Part shown: piece by piece, positions 46,080-55,318 of the stretch
Numbering within the stretch: the stretch's first letter is position 1
Layout: every line of letters starts with the position of its first letter
Assembly: GCA_902764345.1 (NCBI GenBank)
Contig: CACWVT010000001.1
Location: 1-64,000 of the forward strand
Length of the DNA: 64,000 nucleotides
Reading direction: 5' to 3'
From: an uncultured Ruminobacter sp.
Lineage (GTDB): Bacteria > Pseudomonadota > Gammaproteobacteria > Enterobacterales > Succinivibrionaceae
Notes under the pieces: model-generated
Database searches by the model: none
What the model saw: the letters and a program-made list of their open reading frames with translations, nothing else
What the model was told of the DNA's origin: nothing
Translations under genes and position numbers: made by a program

Positions 46080-47183
46080 CTAGCTTGCTTTTACACGATT
46101 CCAGATTTTTGTCATTTCCTTATTAATCTTACGAGGATGAACTTCAGGAACCCACATCTTCTTCAGCTGCTCTTCAGGAATATAGATATTTGGATTGTTT
46201 CTTACCTTATCAATTACCATAGGAACGGCAGCCTTATTGGCATTATCGTAAGATACATAAGATGAATTCTTGGCTGCTATATCCGGACGCATGATAAAGT
46301 TCATAAATTTATAAGCATTTTCAACATGATCAGCATCCTTCGGTATGGCAAACATATCGTAGAACATCAGAGCACCTTCACGAGGAACAAGGTACTCTAT
46401 CTCCACGCCATTCTGAGCCTCTTCCGCCCTGTCTGCCGCCTGAAGAACGTCTCCGGACCAGCCGAGCGTAATGCAGATGTCACCATTTGCCAGATCATTG
46501 ATGTTCTGTGATGAATGGAAATAGGTAACATTAGGACGCATTTTAAGCAGTAATTCCTCAGCCTTCTTGTAATCATCAAGATTTGTTGAGTTCGGGTCGA
46601 GTCCAAGATAGTTAAGCGCTGTAGGAATAACTTCTGTCGGAGCGTTCAAAATAGCCACACCGCAATCCTTCAGTTTGGAAAGAATTTCCGGTTTGAATAT
46701 AACATCCCAGGTCTTCATGTCGAAATCCTTACCCAGACGTTCTTCTATCATTTTCTTGTTGTAGGCAATACCTGCGGTTCCGACAAAATACGGGATACCG
46801 TGAGCATTATCAGGATCAAGTTTTGCCACAAAACTGAGCTGAACCGGATCAATATTTGCCAGGTTAGGAAGCTTGGACTTATCAAGCTGAAGATATACAC
46901 CGGCCTTCTGCTGACGGGCCATAAAATCAAGTCCCGGAGCTACAATATCGTAGCCCGTTTTACCTGAAAGGATCTTTGCATCCAACACTTCGTTGCTGTC
47001 GAAAACGTCATAGACCACCTTGATTCCTGTTTCCTTTTCAAACATTGGAATAATCTCAGGATCAATATAGTCACTCCAGTTGTATATGTTAAGAATCTTT
47101 TCCTCTTCAGCGGCTGCTGAATTAAAACCACTCACAACGGCAACTGCAGCCACGGCGACTGCTGTCAAAGTTTTTTTGAACAT
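46080..47183 (-). CDS. potF: Putrescine-binding periplasmic protein PotF
   Basis: PotF is the periplasmic receptor that hands putrescine to the PotGHI transporter. The 367-residue protein has a signal peptide (about 1-27) and the mature part begins ILNIYNWSDYIDP. The segments KVVYDVFDSNEVLDAK, YFHSSQNINDLANGDICI and the later LGWSGDVLQAADRA are closer to E. coli PotF than PotD. I chose ATG 47181-47183 because AAGGA lies 8 nt upstream and because it gives a clean signal peptide; the longer frame has a non-signal extension. It is the first gene of the operon. Confidence 0.93.
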   Translation of the reverse strand: MFKKTLTAVAVAAVAVVSGFNSAAAEEEKILNIYNWSDYIDPEIIPMFEKETGIKVVYDVFDSNEVLDAKILSGKTGYDIVAPGLDFMARQQKAGVYLQLDKSKLPNLANIDPVQLSFVAKLDPDNAHGIPYFVGTAGIAYNKKMIEERLGKDFDMKTWDVIFKPEILSKLKDCGVAILNAPTEVIPTALNYLGLDPNSTNLDDYKKAEELLLKMRPNVTYFHSSQNINDLANGDICITLGWSGDVLQAADRAEEAQNGVEIEYLVPREGALMFYDMFAIPKDADHVENAYKFMNFIMRPDIAAKNSSYVSYDNANKAAVPMVIDKVRNNPNIYIPEEQLKKMWVPEVHPRKINKEMTKIWNRVKAS

Positions 47184-47242
47184 CTCGTAAATCCTTATAA
47201 CGTCAAAAGGTTCATACAAAAAAACTGCTCCGGAGAGGTTTC

Positions 47243-47271
47243 AACATAATTAGGTGATAACCGACCGGCAA
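47243..47271 (-). promoter_or_regulatory. Possible potF promoter
   Basis: On the reverse strand TTGCCG (47266-47271) and TATGTT (47243-47248) are 17 bp apart, about 60 nt before the potF start. Each box matches four of six consensus bases. Confidence 0.3.
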
Positions 47272-47326
47272 GGACAATTGTAATGTAAATTGTTCATAAT
47301 TTCGCAATTTTTTTATTATTAGCAAA

Positions 47327-48883
47327 TTATTTTTTCCTCTTTTGGTCTCCTTCCTTTTTATCGGTCTTGCCCTTATCAGAAGTCTCAGAAGTCACAATCC
47401 CTTTACCATCAGGCGTTTCGTCTTGTTTTACGTTTTCCTGAGGAGGGTTCCTGTTCTTTTTCGATTTCCCATCCAAAAGCTCATATGCTTTGGTATAGGA
47501 TATGTAAAACTGAGATATGTTCTTAACGTAGTTAACTGTTTCCAGAGCGTTGTGCTTTACAGCTATCTTCTCCACATTGTTAAACCAGACATTATCCTTA
47601 AGTCCGGCATCCTTGGCCTCCATACGGTATCTGGTTATCCTTGACGGTCCGCTGTTATATGAGGCCAGGGCAAACAGAAGTCGATCACTGTTACTTATCT
47701 GAGGATCACTGAAAAAGCTGTCAATCATGTAGCGCATGTATTTTGTTCCTGCATGGACGTTGTTATCCAGGTCAGAAACACTGCTTAAATTGATATACCA
47801 TTCACTGGCAGTACTCGGAAGAACCTGCATTATCCCCACGGCACCGCGTCTGGACACTACCGACTGGTTAAGTGTAGATTCCTGATATGCCTGAGCCATC
47901 AGGAGCTTCCAGTCAAGATTGTATTGCGCTCCGTATTTTTTAAATATAGTGATGAATTTTTCCAGATCATCAGGGGTTATTCCCAGCCAGTCACGCCGTT
48001 TGGCGTAGTGAGATTCATACACTGGTGACGTACGCATATAGCGGTCATATATCGGTGTACCTTCCTTTGTTCCGTCTCTGTTTTCCCTCAAAAACATGTT
48101 TATGGCTTTATAAAGCTCAGGGGAATCATGTCTGATGGCCCAGACCAGTGAAGCATTAACTTTAATTGGAATATCGGTGGCATACTGTACGTTCTTAAAC
48201 AGCCTGCGCCAAACAACAAGTTTGGAATTATTAATAACCGTGGCCTTAATCTCTCCCTTGTCGACCATGTCCACCAAATCCGCATCTGTCAGATACTCAT
48301 CCGCATAGACAATCTTAACCGGAGGGAGCCCCATCGCACTGAGGTAGGTATTCACATTTTTAAGGCTTTCGGCATAACTGGAACTTTTTCTGACAAGAAA
48401 ATATCTGCCTGAAAAATCCTTCAGTTCCTTAATCGGCGCCTGATTTTTCGCCACGACTGCTATTTCCTGAACCCACAGCTTTTCCGGAATGGTAAAGTCC
48501 ACATAGCGCTTTAAATAATTGGTGGCCTGCATACCTACGGCGATGTCACCGTAACCATCGGCAATGTATTTGACGAACTCATCCTGCCTTACGGGAATAA
48601 AATAAAATTTCAGATGCTTGGCTTCAGGATATTTTTCTGAAAGAAATTTTTTGAATTTATTGAAAAGCGCAACATACAATCCGTCAGGTTTGCCTTTATT
48701 GATAAAAAAACCAACCTGATCGTATGCAACTATAACCCTTAGGGACTTGTGTTCGACCATTGAGGTCAGATCCCCAAGTCGTTGCTGCGGTTTACCTTCG
48801 TCCATCAGCACGCCGTGCGCATTTGTGAATAACGCAAGGAATGCCAAAAAGACGAACATTCTCGTGAAAATCAATTTAAACAT
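47327..48883 (-). CDS. MltF-like lytic transglycosylase
   Basis: The protein should cut peptidoglycan between MurNAc and GlcNAc in the periplasm. The 518-residue chain has a signal peptide (about 1-23), a periplasmic-binding-protein-like domain (about 40-295, SBP_bac_3 type) and an SLT domain with the catalytic Glu in MAQAYQESTLNQ, then GAVGIMQVLPSTA and ALASYNSGPSR. This order is that of MltF. The final about 45 residues are charged and probably disordered. There is no lipobox Cys, so attachment, if any, would be through an uncleaved helix. Confidence 0.88.
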   Translation of the reverse strand: MFKLIFTRMFVFLAFLALFTNAHGVLMDEGKPQQRLGDLTSMVEHKSLRVIVAYDQVGFFINKGKPDGLYVALFNKFKKFLSEKYPEAKHLKFYFIPVRQDEFVKYIADGYGDIAVGMQATNYLKRYVDFTIPEKLWVQEIAVVAKNQAPIKELKDFSGRYFLVRKSSSYAESLKNVNTYLSAMGLPPVKIVYADEYLTDADLVDMVDKGEIKATVINNSKLVVWRRLFKNVQYATDIPIKVNASLVWAIRHDSPELYKAINMFLRENRDGTKEGTPIYDRYMRTSPVYESHYAKRRDWLGITPDDLEKFITIFKKYGAQYNLDWKLLMAQAYQESTLNQSVVSRRGAVGIMQVLPSTASEWYINLSSVSDLDNNVHAGTKYMRYMIDSFFSDPQISNSDRLLFALASYNSGPSRITRYRMEAKDAGLKDNVWFNNVEKIAVKHNALETVNYVKNISQFYISYTKAYELLDGKSKKNRNPPQENVKQDETPDGKGIVTSETSDKGKTDKKEGDQKRKK

Positions 48884-48948
48884 GGCGGCATATCTTCTGA
48901 AAAATATTACAGATAAATATCCGTGTTACAATTACATGTCAGAGAATG

Positions 48949-49239
48949 TCAGAGTGACTTAGCCCGCAACTGGAAAATGATGTTTTCAGCAGTACATGAG
49001 AATTCAATTCTAACCTTTTTGGTCAAAATACCGTCACTTTCCAAATCCTCTGATGTCACTACTGCGGACTCACAGACTTTTTTTGCCTCTTCAACATAGC
49101 GGCCGAAAGTACCTTCTACTGAAGATCTGTCGCCTGTAAGCTCACATTCAAACACGCAGTCATTGTCATTGATTACTGTACCGATTTCCATGGTACAGCC
49201 GCATTCGTTGCCACAGTCTTTTAATATGTCTTCTGCCAT
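48949..49239 (-). CDS. YfcZ/YiiS-family protein (DUF406)
   Basis: This 96-residue cytoplasmic protein resembles E. coli YfcZ: an N-terminal Cys-rich stretch (CGNECGCTMEIGTVINDNDC), a middle helix, and a C-terminal RIEFSCTAENIIFQLR that fits the family's FTFACEAEMLIFQL. The function of the family is not known. It has its own upstream region with a TA repeat and is followed by mltF-like gene on the same strand after 65 nt. Confidence 0.75.
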   Translation of the reverse strand: MAEDILKDCGNECGCTMEIGTVINDNDCVFECELTGDRSSVEGTFGRYVEEAKKVCESAVVTSEDLESDGILTKKVRIEFSCTAENIIFQLRAKSL

Positions 49240-49262
49240 AGCCCCACCCCTTTAATCTTCCG

Positions 49263-49279
49263 TATATATATATATATAT
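49263..49279. repeat. TA dinucleotide tract upstream of the YfcZ-family gene
   Basis: Eight TA units in a row lie 24 nt before the start codon, in the position of a promoter or leader. Such tracts can change length by slippage, or serve as an easily melted promoter part. Confidence 0.7.
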
Positions 49280-49422
49280 TCAGTTACAAAATTTTCATTC
49301 TGATAATCGGAATGATAACAAAACAGCTCCGGTTATAGATTCATACTAACATAAATAAACAGACAGATAATAATGGTTCGCCATCATGAAAACAGTTTTG
49401 AGAATAAACTCCGAAAATAAGA

Positions 49423-49453
49423 AAAAACGTTCCGTAAAAAATCCTTTTACGGA
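49423..49453 (-). terminator. Terminator of menA
   Basis: TCCGTAAAA (49431-49439) pairs with TTTTACGGA (49445-49453), loop AATCC. On the reverse strand ACGTTTTTTC follows. It is 48 nt after the menA stop. Confidence 0.75.
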
Positions 49454-49500
49454 CACGGATCACGTTTAAAGGCTCAAAAACTGACTGTCATGACAGGATT

Positions 49501-50424
49501 TCAGCACAATGCCATGGCCGCACCGCATACAATATTGGCAACAGCGGCCCCCAATGACGTCTTCTTAAGCATCGGATCAAGCATCTTTCCAGAATGTGCC
49601 GGATTTATGCAGTATATGGAAGCCGCAATGACAGGAATCATGGAAATAAGTACCAGATATCCTGCGGATGACTTGTCGCTGAAGTGAAAAGAAACAGCTC
49701 CGGTCGCACTCAGAACAGAACAAAACAGAAGCCATGCATGGTATATTCTTCCGCCCCGCATCCCCATCATAACAACTAAAGAGCGCTTTCCGTTAACCCT
49801 GTCACTTTCATAATCGCGCAGATTATTGACATTAAGTACAAGTGTAGCCATAAATCCTGCCGCCGCACCCCACATCATGCTTTCCGGGGTAACAGTCCCT
49901 GCCAGCATGAAACAGCTTCCCATAACAGAGACCAGTCCGAAGAAAATGAATACGGAAATATCTCCCAGCCCCTTATAGCCATATACAAGTCCGACCGTAT
50001 ATGTAATGGCTGCGACAACTGACAGTGCCCCCAGAATCATGAATACAGCCATGCTGGTATAATCAGAACCGAAGGCCAGGATCAAAGACAGAAAACCGGA
50101 AATAACGGATGCAATGGCAACGGCAACAATCCCTTTTTTCATTTCGGACATTGTCATATCACCACTCTGAATGGCTCTTCTCGGACCAATCCTGTTATCC
50201 CCGTCCACCCCGGAAACGGCATCTCCATAATCATTGGCAAAATTGGATAGAACCTGAAGAAGAACAGCTGTAACCACGATAAGGAATAGAATCAGGGACA
50301 TCATGACCGGTGAAAAATGACTGTCAGACATTCCCAGAAAACACCCCGCAAGTACGGCAGACAGGGAAAGAGGAAGTGTTCTGAGTCTTGCCGCAACGAT
50401 CCACTTTTTTATATCCATTATCAT
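49501..50424 (-). CDS. menA: 1,4-dihydroxy-2-naphthoate polyprenyltransferase
   Basis: MenA attaches the polyprenyl tail to 1,4-dihydroxy-2-naphthoate in menaquinone synthesis, at the inner membrane. The 307-residue protein is a UbiA-type enzyme with about nine helices and the two Asp-rich motifs NFANDYGDAVSGVD (about 62-75) and NNLRDYESDRVNGKRSL (about 198-214). GGAG lies 4 nt before the first ATG; a second ATG two codons later is possible. It follows rnb by 73 nt. Menaquinone points to anaerobic respiration, for example with fumarate. Confidence 0.95.
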   Translation of the reverse strand: MIMDIKKWIVAARLRTLPLSLSAVLAGCFLGMSDSHFSPVMMSLILFLIVVTAVLLQVLSNFANDYGDAVSGVDGDNRIGPRRAIQSGDMTMSEMKKGIVAVAIASVISGFLSLILAFGSDYTSMAVFMILGALSVVAAITYTVGLVYGYKGLGDISVFIFFGLVSVMGSCFMLAGTVTPESMMWGAAAGFMATLVLNVNNLRDYESDRVNGKRSLVVMMGMRGGRIYHAWLLFCSVLSATGAVSFHFSDKSSAGYLVLISMIPVIAASIYCINPAHSGKMLDPMLKKTSLGAAVANIVCGAAMALC

Positions 50425-50497
50425 TTTTCTCCATGTGAAGAACCGGATACGGCAAATGTCGTATCCGGCCCTTTGTATAGCTCACGACAGCTGATGA

Positions 50498-52585
50498 TTA
50501 TGATATGCGAACAGGAAGTTCCCCGATAATGGCACGGCTGTCATTGATTTCCACAATACGTACCTTTAACTTCTGCCCCAGGCGAATCACTGTCTTTTCA
50601 CCATCCAAAGTCACTACCCCCAGTGTATTGTTGCCCTCTATACGTTTTTTGTCGATAGCAATCATGCTTGAAGGAACAAATACTCTGGCTCCGTTATCAA
50701 GAAGCATCACCTTGATACCGCCCCTTGACACGTCCATTACCTCAGCATCAAAAACGGTCTTATTGATATGCGGTCTGAGATAATCCATGTAAAGCCAATC
50801 CTTTACCTGACGTTCTGCGGCACGATTGTTCTTTTTGGAAAGATTCATGCTTTCGATAACATCATCACTAGGAATTCGAGGTTTCTCGGTATTCGCAATG
50901 GCACACTTAATCAGACGATGATTAATCATATCTCCATATTTTCTGATTGGAGATGTCCATGTTGCATAATAATCAAGCCCCATGCCGAAATGAGGTCCCG
51001 GTACCGGAGACATTTCCGCAAAGGCGGTACACTTGTGAATTCTGGCATCTAAATAGGCTGAATCTGAATCATAAAGCCATCTCTTGAGCTTGCAGTAGCC
51101 TTCCATTGTTTCAATCTGCTCGATATCATCTATTGGGTACCCGCTTTCTTCAAGCACCTGATTTACATCAGCAATCTTTTCATGGTCAAGACCACTGTGG
51201 GTATTGAAAATACCGGCGTTGAAATTTTCAGCCAGAAATCTTCCTGCACAGGTATTTGCCAGAATCATTGCCTCTTCAACAATGCCGTTCGCCACTCTCT
51301 TGTGTACAACCTTAATTTCCTTAAGACCGCCTTTCTCATTGAGCACAAATTCATATTCCGGCTTATCCTTAAACACGCAGGTGTGGGTTTTTCGATAGTT
51401 GTATCTTGCAATGCTGAAATCCCTAAGCAGGTCTATCTGTTCCCTGATAACAGGTGATGGTGCGAATGCAGTTTCCTTACCCTCAAGAAGATCCGAAACC
51501 TCGTCGTAAACAAGCTTTCCCTGAGACTTGATTGAGGCCATCATAAACTCAATCTTCTGATCACTGCTGCCATCAGCCTGAATATTGAATTTTCCGACTA
51601 ACGCATAACGTTCTTCATTTTCCCTCAACGAACAGAGATCATCACTCAGAGTTCTCGTAAGCATAGGGATATCCCTTCCGGGAAGATATATTGAGAAAGC
51701 CCTCTTCGCAGCGTAGCTGTCAAGTTCGTCATTCTCATGAATGTACCCTGTAGGATCGGCTATCGCCACCCAGAGACACCATCCGCCATCTGGAAGCTGT
51801 TCGATATAAAGAGCGTCATCCATATCCTGTGTTTTTGCGGAATCAATGGTAACAAACGGCTTATCAGTCAAATCTACTCTGTCTACAGAATTATCTTTGT
51901 ACTCATATGACGGCAGATCGTCAGGAGCACTCTTAGGCAAATCAAGTCCGCGAAGAACAACCCACCATGGAGTCTGTTCGTCATCGGCATGTACAATAAA
52001 TTCCGTTACTTCAGCCATATGACCGTTTCTGTTTCCTTCAGCCATTGCATGTTTTGTCAGTACCGCAATGACCCAATCACCTTCACAAAGAGTAATACCG
52101 CCGGGCACATGATTTACGGCATTGATGTTCATATTGATACACGGATGATCCGGTACCACGGTCAGCTTTCCACCAACATAGGCAACCCTTGCCACAAATC
52201 TTGAAAGAAACGGTTCAATCAGACTGATTCTTTCAACACGTGATTTCTCTCCCTGATATACCACGTATCCGCTGATCTTATCTCCATGCATAAGACCACG
52301 CATTTCCTTTGGCGGAATGAAGAAACTTTCACGGGATTCGCTTTCAAGAAAACCAAAACCGCGTTCATTAGCCTTAACCACGCCCTGTTCCAGAGTTGAA
52401 TCGGCTTCAGGAGAGATCCTTGGCTTCTGAACATTCTGTCTTATCTTGTGTTCCCTGTGCTCACTGCGTTCTGAACGAACATTCTTCTTTTCGGTTGCGG
52501 CTTCGATGAATTCACCTTTTGCCTTCTTCTCATCGATGCTCTGCTTTTTAAGCTGCATCAGTATAGGATTGTCTTTTAATAACAT
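50498..52585 (-). CDS. rnb: Exoribonuclease II
   Basis: RNase II degrades single-stranded RNA from the 3' end. The 695-residue protein has a basic N-terminal extension (about 1-65), cold-shock domains with ERGFGFLESE near 75, the RNB catalytic domain with TIDSAKTQDMDDALYI carrying the metal-ligand Asp residues, and a C-terminal S1 domain with AEVMDVSRGGIKVML. E. coli RNase II is 644 residues, so the N-terminal extension is additional. It lacks the CR3 features of a PIN domain found in Rrp44, and the length is below RNase R. Confidence 0.93.
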   Translation of the reverse strand: MLLKDNPILMQLKKQSIDEKKAKGEFIEAATEKKNVRSERSEHREHKIRQNVQKPRISPEADSTLEQGVVKANERGFGFLESESRESFFIPPKEMRGLMHGDKISGYVVYQGEKSRVERISLIEPFLSRFVARVAYVGGKLTVVPDHPCINMNINAVNHVPGGITLCEGDWVIAVLTKHAMAEGNRNGHMAEVTEFIVHADDEQTPWWVVLRGLDLPKSAPDDLPSYEYKDNSVDRVDLTDKPFVTIDSAKTQDMDDALYIEQLPDGGWCLWVAIADPTGYIHENDELDSYAAKRAFSIYLPGRDIPMLTRTLSDDLCSLRENEERYALVGKFNIQADGSSDQKIEFMMASIKSQGKLVYDEVSDLLEGKETAFAPSPVIREQIDLLRDFSIARYNYRKTHTCVFKDKPEYEFVLNEKGGLKEIKVVHKRVANGIVEEAMILANTCAGRFLAENFNAGIFNTHSGLDHEKIADVNQVLEESGYPIDDIEQIETMEGYCKLKRWLYDSDSAYLDARIHKCTAFAEMSPVPGPHFGMGLDYYATWTSPIRKYGDMINHRLIKCAIANTEKPRIPSDDVIESMNLSKKNNRAAERQVKDWLYMDYLRPHINKTVFDAEVMDVSRGGIKVMLLDNGARVFVPSSMIAIDKKRIEGNNTLGVVTLDGEKTVIRLGQKLKVRIVEINDSRAIIGELPVRIS

Positions 52586-52624
52586 GTACCAACCTAAATA
52601 ATAAATTTATATTGTAGCGACCGC

Positions 52625-52768
52625 ATGAAAGCCCTTATTCTGACGGCATTCTGTTTTATCTTTCCCAGCATCTGTCATGCGGCAATGATTATGAAAATCC
52701 AGTTTTCTATTGATCTTCTTTCTTTATATGATTTATTTAAAGTTTTTTCCTTTCCAATGAAAGAGTGA
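52625..52768 (+). CDS. Possible 47-residue secreted peptide
   Basis: The frame begins MKALILTAFCFIFPSICHAA, a well-formed signal peptide with a CHA cleavage site, followed by 27 hydrophobic and charged residues ending at TGA. No ribosome-binding site precedes it, and the frame is divergent from rnb. It could be a real small secreted peptide, a remnant of a gene or chance. Confidence 0.25.
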   Translation: MKALILTAFCFIFPSICHAAMIMKIQFSIDLLSLYDLFKVFSFPMKE

Positions 52769-52829
52769 TTTTATCATATTTCAAAAATCGCCATAACAAA
52801 TTTATGGACAGTGAAAAGCATGTGCGCAA

Positions 52830-52860
52830 TAAAAAATAACCGGCAATTATTGCCGGTTAT
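52830..52860 (-). terminator. Terminator of prlC
   Basis: ATAACCGGCAA (52836-52846) pairs with TTGCCGGTTAT (52850-52860), loop TTA. On the reverse strand it is followed by TTTTTT. It lies about 45 nt after the prlC stop codon. Confidence 0.85.
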
Positions 52861-52905
52861 CATAAATACACCACATCATGCATTGAACAGAGTGGAATTC
52901 ACGGT

Positions 52906-54954
52906 TTATTTTCTGATTATGCCGGAATGTCTCAGCAGAGGTTCGACAGAAGGCTTACGTCCCCTGAAACTGATAAAGAGCTCCATAAAATCCTTTGAAC
53001 CGCCATTGCTTAAAATAGTTCTGACAAAGTCATTTCCCACTTCCGGATTAAGAATTCCTTCTTCCTCGAACCTACTGAAGGCATCTGCGGAAAGAACCTC
53101 TGCCCATTTGTAACTGTAATAACCTGCAGAATACCCACCGGCAAAAATATGGGTAAAGCTGTTCTGGAATCTGTTGAAATCAGCCACAGGAATCACGCAT
53201 ACGTCATTTCTGACTTCTTCAATGAGTTCCTGTGCAGGCTTGCCCATCTTGTACTCAAGGAAACTTCTGAAATCATAAATGGAAAATTCCAGCTGTCTGA
53301 GCATTGCCATTGCTGAATGATAATTCTTGGATTCCAGAAGTTTTTTCAGCAGATTTTCCGGTAAAGGTTCATGCGTATCCACATGTCCTGAAATCATGTT
53401 CAGAACTTCAGGCTGCCAGGTAAAGTTCTCCATAAACTGGCTTGGAAGTTCCACGGCATCCCAAGGAACCCTGTTGATGCCGGAAACCTGGCCAATATCC
53501 ACGGTGGTAAGCATGTGATGCAGTGCATGACCGAATTCATGGAAAAGAGTTTCAACCTCATCATGATTGAGCAGTGCTGGTTTGTCACCTATAGGAGGCA
53601 TAAAATTGGCAACTATGTAAGCGATCGGCAGTTGCAGGGTTCCGTCAGCCTTGTAGCGACGGTCTGCACAGTCATTCATCCATGCTCCGCCCCTCTTATT
53701 CTCTCTGGCATAAAGATCCATATAGAATCCGCCAATCAATTCCCCATTACGGTAAATGTCATGATATACCACGTCAGGATGCCACACGGCCACCCCGTAA
53801 TGCGGTCTGACTTCAACACCGAATATTTTATAAACCAATGAGAATAATCCGCCCACAACCTTGTTTAAAGGGAAATAAGGACGAATCTGCTCATCGGTAA
53901 TGGAATATCTTTCCTGCTTAAGCTTTTCACTGAAATAACTAATATCCCACGGCTCAAGTTCATATGTAACCCTGAGTTTTTGGGCATAATCACGTATTTC
54001 TGCTATTTCCCTGCGTCCCTGTTCCTTTGACTCATCAACCAGACTGTAGAGAAAATTCATCACTTCTTCAGGAGATTTGGCCATCTTTCTGGCAAGTGAC
54101 ATATGTGCAGCTGTCGGGAATCCCAAAAGCTCTGCCTGTTTGTCAGACAATGCCAGTTCTTCCTCAATTACGTCGGTATTATCAAAACGCCCGGCATCTG
54201 GACCAAGTTCGGAAGCTCGCGTTACGTATGCCCTGTACATTTCTTCCCTGAGAGCTCTGTTGTCCGCATACTGCATTACGGGAATATATGACGGATACTG
54301 TAGTGTAAGCACATAACCTTCAAGATTACGGTTTTCAGCTTCCTGTCTGGCCAAAGCCTTGGCACTTTCCGGCAGACCGCTCAGTTCTCTTTCATCCGTA
54401 ATGTGTTTTATGAATGAATTTGTCGCATCAAGCACATTGTTGCTGAATTTTGATGACAGTTCTGACAGCTTTGCCTCTATTCCGCCGAAAACTTCCTTTT
54501 CATCATCAGGAAGAGAAATACCGCATAACTCAAAATCCCTGAGTTCCTCTTCTATGGCTTTCTGCTGTGCCTGACTTAAAAGGGAAAATGAATCGGAGTT
54601 CTTTAATCTCAGATATGAGCTGTACAAATCCTCGTTCTGTCCCAACCAGGTATAGAACTCTGAAATCTCAGGAAGAAGCTCATCATGAGCCTGACGCAGT
54701 TCCTCGGTATTAACCACACTGTTCAGATGTCCAACCACGCCCCAGGCCCTTGACAGTGCGTCAAGGCTTTCTTCTATCGGCTTTACCAGGCTGTCCCACG
54801 TAGGTTCTGTTTCCTCGTCAGAATTAATATCGGTAGTGTAAATAACCGTATCCCTGCACTTGTCAATCAGCTGTCTTATCGCCGGACGGATGTCGGAGAC
54901 CTTAATCTTGTCAAATTCAGGTAACAGCTTCATATTTAATAAAGGATTTGCCAT
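52906..54954 (-). CDS. prlC: Oligopeptidase A
   Basis: PrlC is a cytoplasmic zinc metallopeptidase of family M3 that degrades short peptides, including cleaved signal peptides. The 682-residue protein has the zinc site HEFGH in LFHEFGHALHHMLT (about residue 476) and the third ligand Glu in the following SQFMENF segment. The length is that of E. coli PrlC (680). In E. coli it is followed by rsmJ; here that neighbour is elsewhere in the window. Confidence 0.95.
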   Translation of the reverse strand: MANPLLNMKLLPEFDKIKVSDIRPAIRQLIDKCRDTVIYTTDINSDEETEPTWDSLVKPIEESLDALSRAWGVVGHLNSVVNTEELRQAHDELLPEISEFYTWLGQNEDLYSSYLRLKNSDSFSLLSQAQQKAIEEELRDFELCGISLPDDEKEVFGGIEAKLSELSSKFSNNVLDATNSFIKHITDERELSGLPESAKALARQEAENRNLEGYVLTLQYPSYIPVMQYADNRALREEMYRAYVTRASELGPDAGRFDNTDVIEEELALSDKQAELLGFPTAAHMSLARKMAKSPEEVMNFLYSLVDESKEQGRREIAEIRDYAQKLRVTYELEPWDISYFSEKLKQERYSITDEQIRPYFPLNKVVGGLFSLVYKIFGVEVRPHYGVAVWHPDVVYHDIYRNGELIGGFYMDLYARENKRGGAWMNDCADRRYKADGTLQLPIAYIVANFMPPIGDKPALLNHDEVETLFHEFGHALHHMLTTVDIGQVSGINRVPWDAVELPSQFMENFTWQPEVLNMISGHVDTHEPLPENLLKKLLESKNYHSAMAMLRQLEFSIYDFRSFLEYKMGKPAQELIEEVRNDVCVIPVADFNRFQNSFTHIFAGGYSAGYYSYKWAEVLSADAFSRFEEEGILNPEVGNDFVRTILSNGGSKDFMELFISFRGRKPSVEPLLRHSGIIRK

Positions 54955-55061
54955 AAATTCCTCACAGACAGTAATATTTTTCTCTTCTCGGCTGATTATA
55001 TCAAAAAAGATTCAGACTCACGTCATTAGATGAACCGCTGACGTTAATTGTCAGCGTTTTT
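54943..55061 (+). ncRNA. Possible antisense RNA over the prlC start
   Basis: An intrinsic terminator on the forward strand (CGCTGAC 55036-55042, GTCAGCG 55050-55056, then TTTTT) has no forward gene in front of it. TTGTCA (54908-54913) and CATATT (54931-54936), 17 bp apart, could start a transcript near 54943. The product would be about 120 nt and run against the prlC leader and first codons. Both ends are predictions. Confidence 0.3.
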
Positions 55062-55318
55062 GCCGACGCTCTCATGCTTTTTGAAACATTACTCATGATA
55101 ATCATCACAAAACAGCCCAGAGATGCATAATTTTTCAATATTAGAGGAAAAAGACTATAAAATACGGTGAGGTGCCATGAAACACGGTCTTATTCAAATC
55201 ACCGTCATCGTGCAACACATGTTATTATTCAGAACAATCCCTGCTGAAAATCTTATGATTTTCAACCGGACATGAATATCGGTATTTAATTGAAACACGG
55301 AAAATAAGGAAATCGGAC
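54955..55318. other. 364-bp divergent intergenic region, prlC / membrane protein
   Basis: It holds the orphan terminator at 55036-55061. TATAAAAT at 55156-55163 is a good -10 for the downstream genes, without a clear -35. A 32-codon frame at 55177-55275 begins at most a few bases after that start point. Confidence 0.45.
55036..55061 (+). terminator. Orphan forward-strand terminator
   Basis: A perfect 7-bp stem CGCTGAC/GTCAGCG with a 7-nt loop is followed by TTTTT. The nearest forward gene upstream is far away and the local gene is on the reverse strand. Confidence 0.7.

Larger units (their letters stand above)
52586..52905. other. 320-bp intergenic region, rnb / prlC
   Basis: It holds a candidate 47-codon gene on the forward strand (52625-52768), the rnb promoter region on the reverse strand and the prlC terminator at 52831-52860. 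The middle (about 52730-52800) is very A+T-rich. Confidence 0.4.

Noticed and set aside
55177..55275. 32-codon frame with GAGG five bases before its ATG
   Set aside because: The likely -10 at 55156-55163 would start the transcript at the ribosome site itself, and the peptide shows no recognisable feature.
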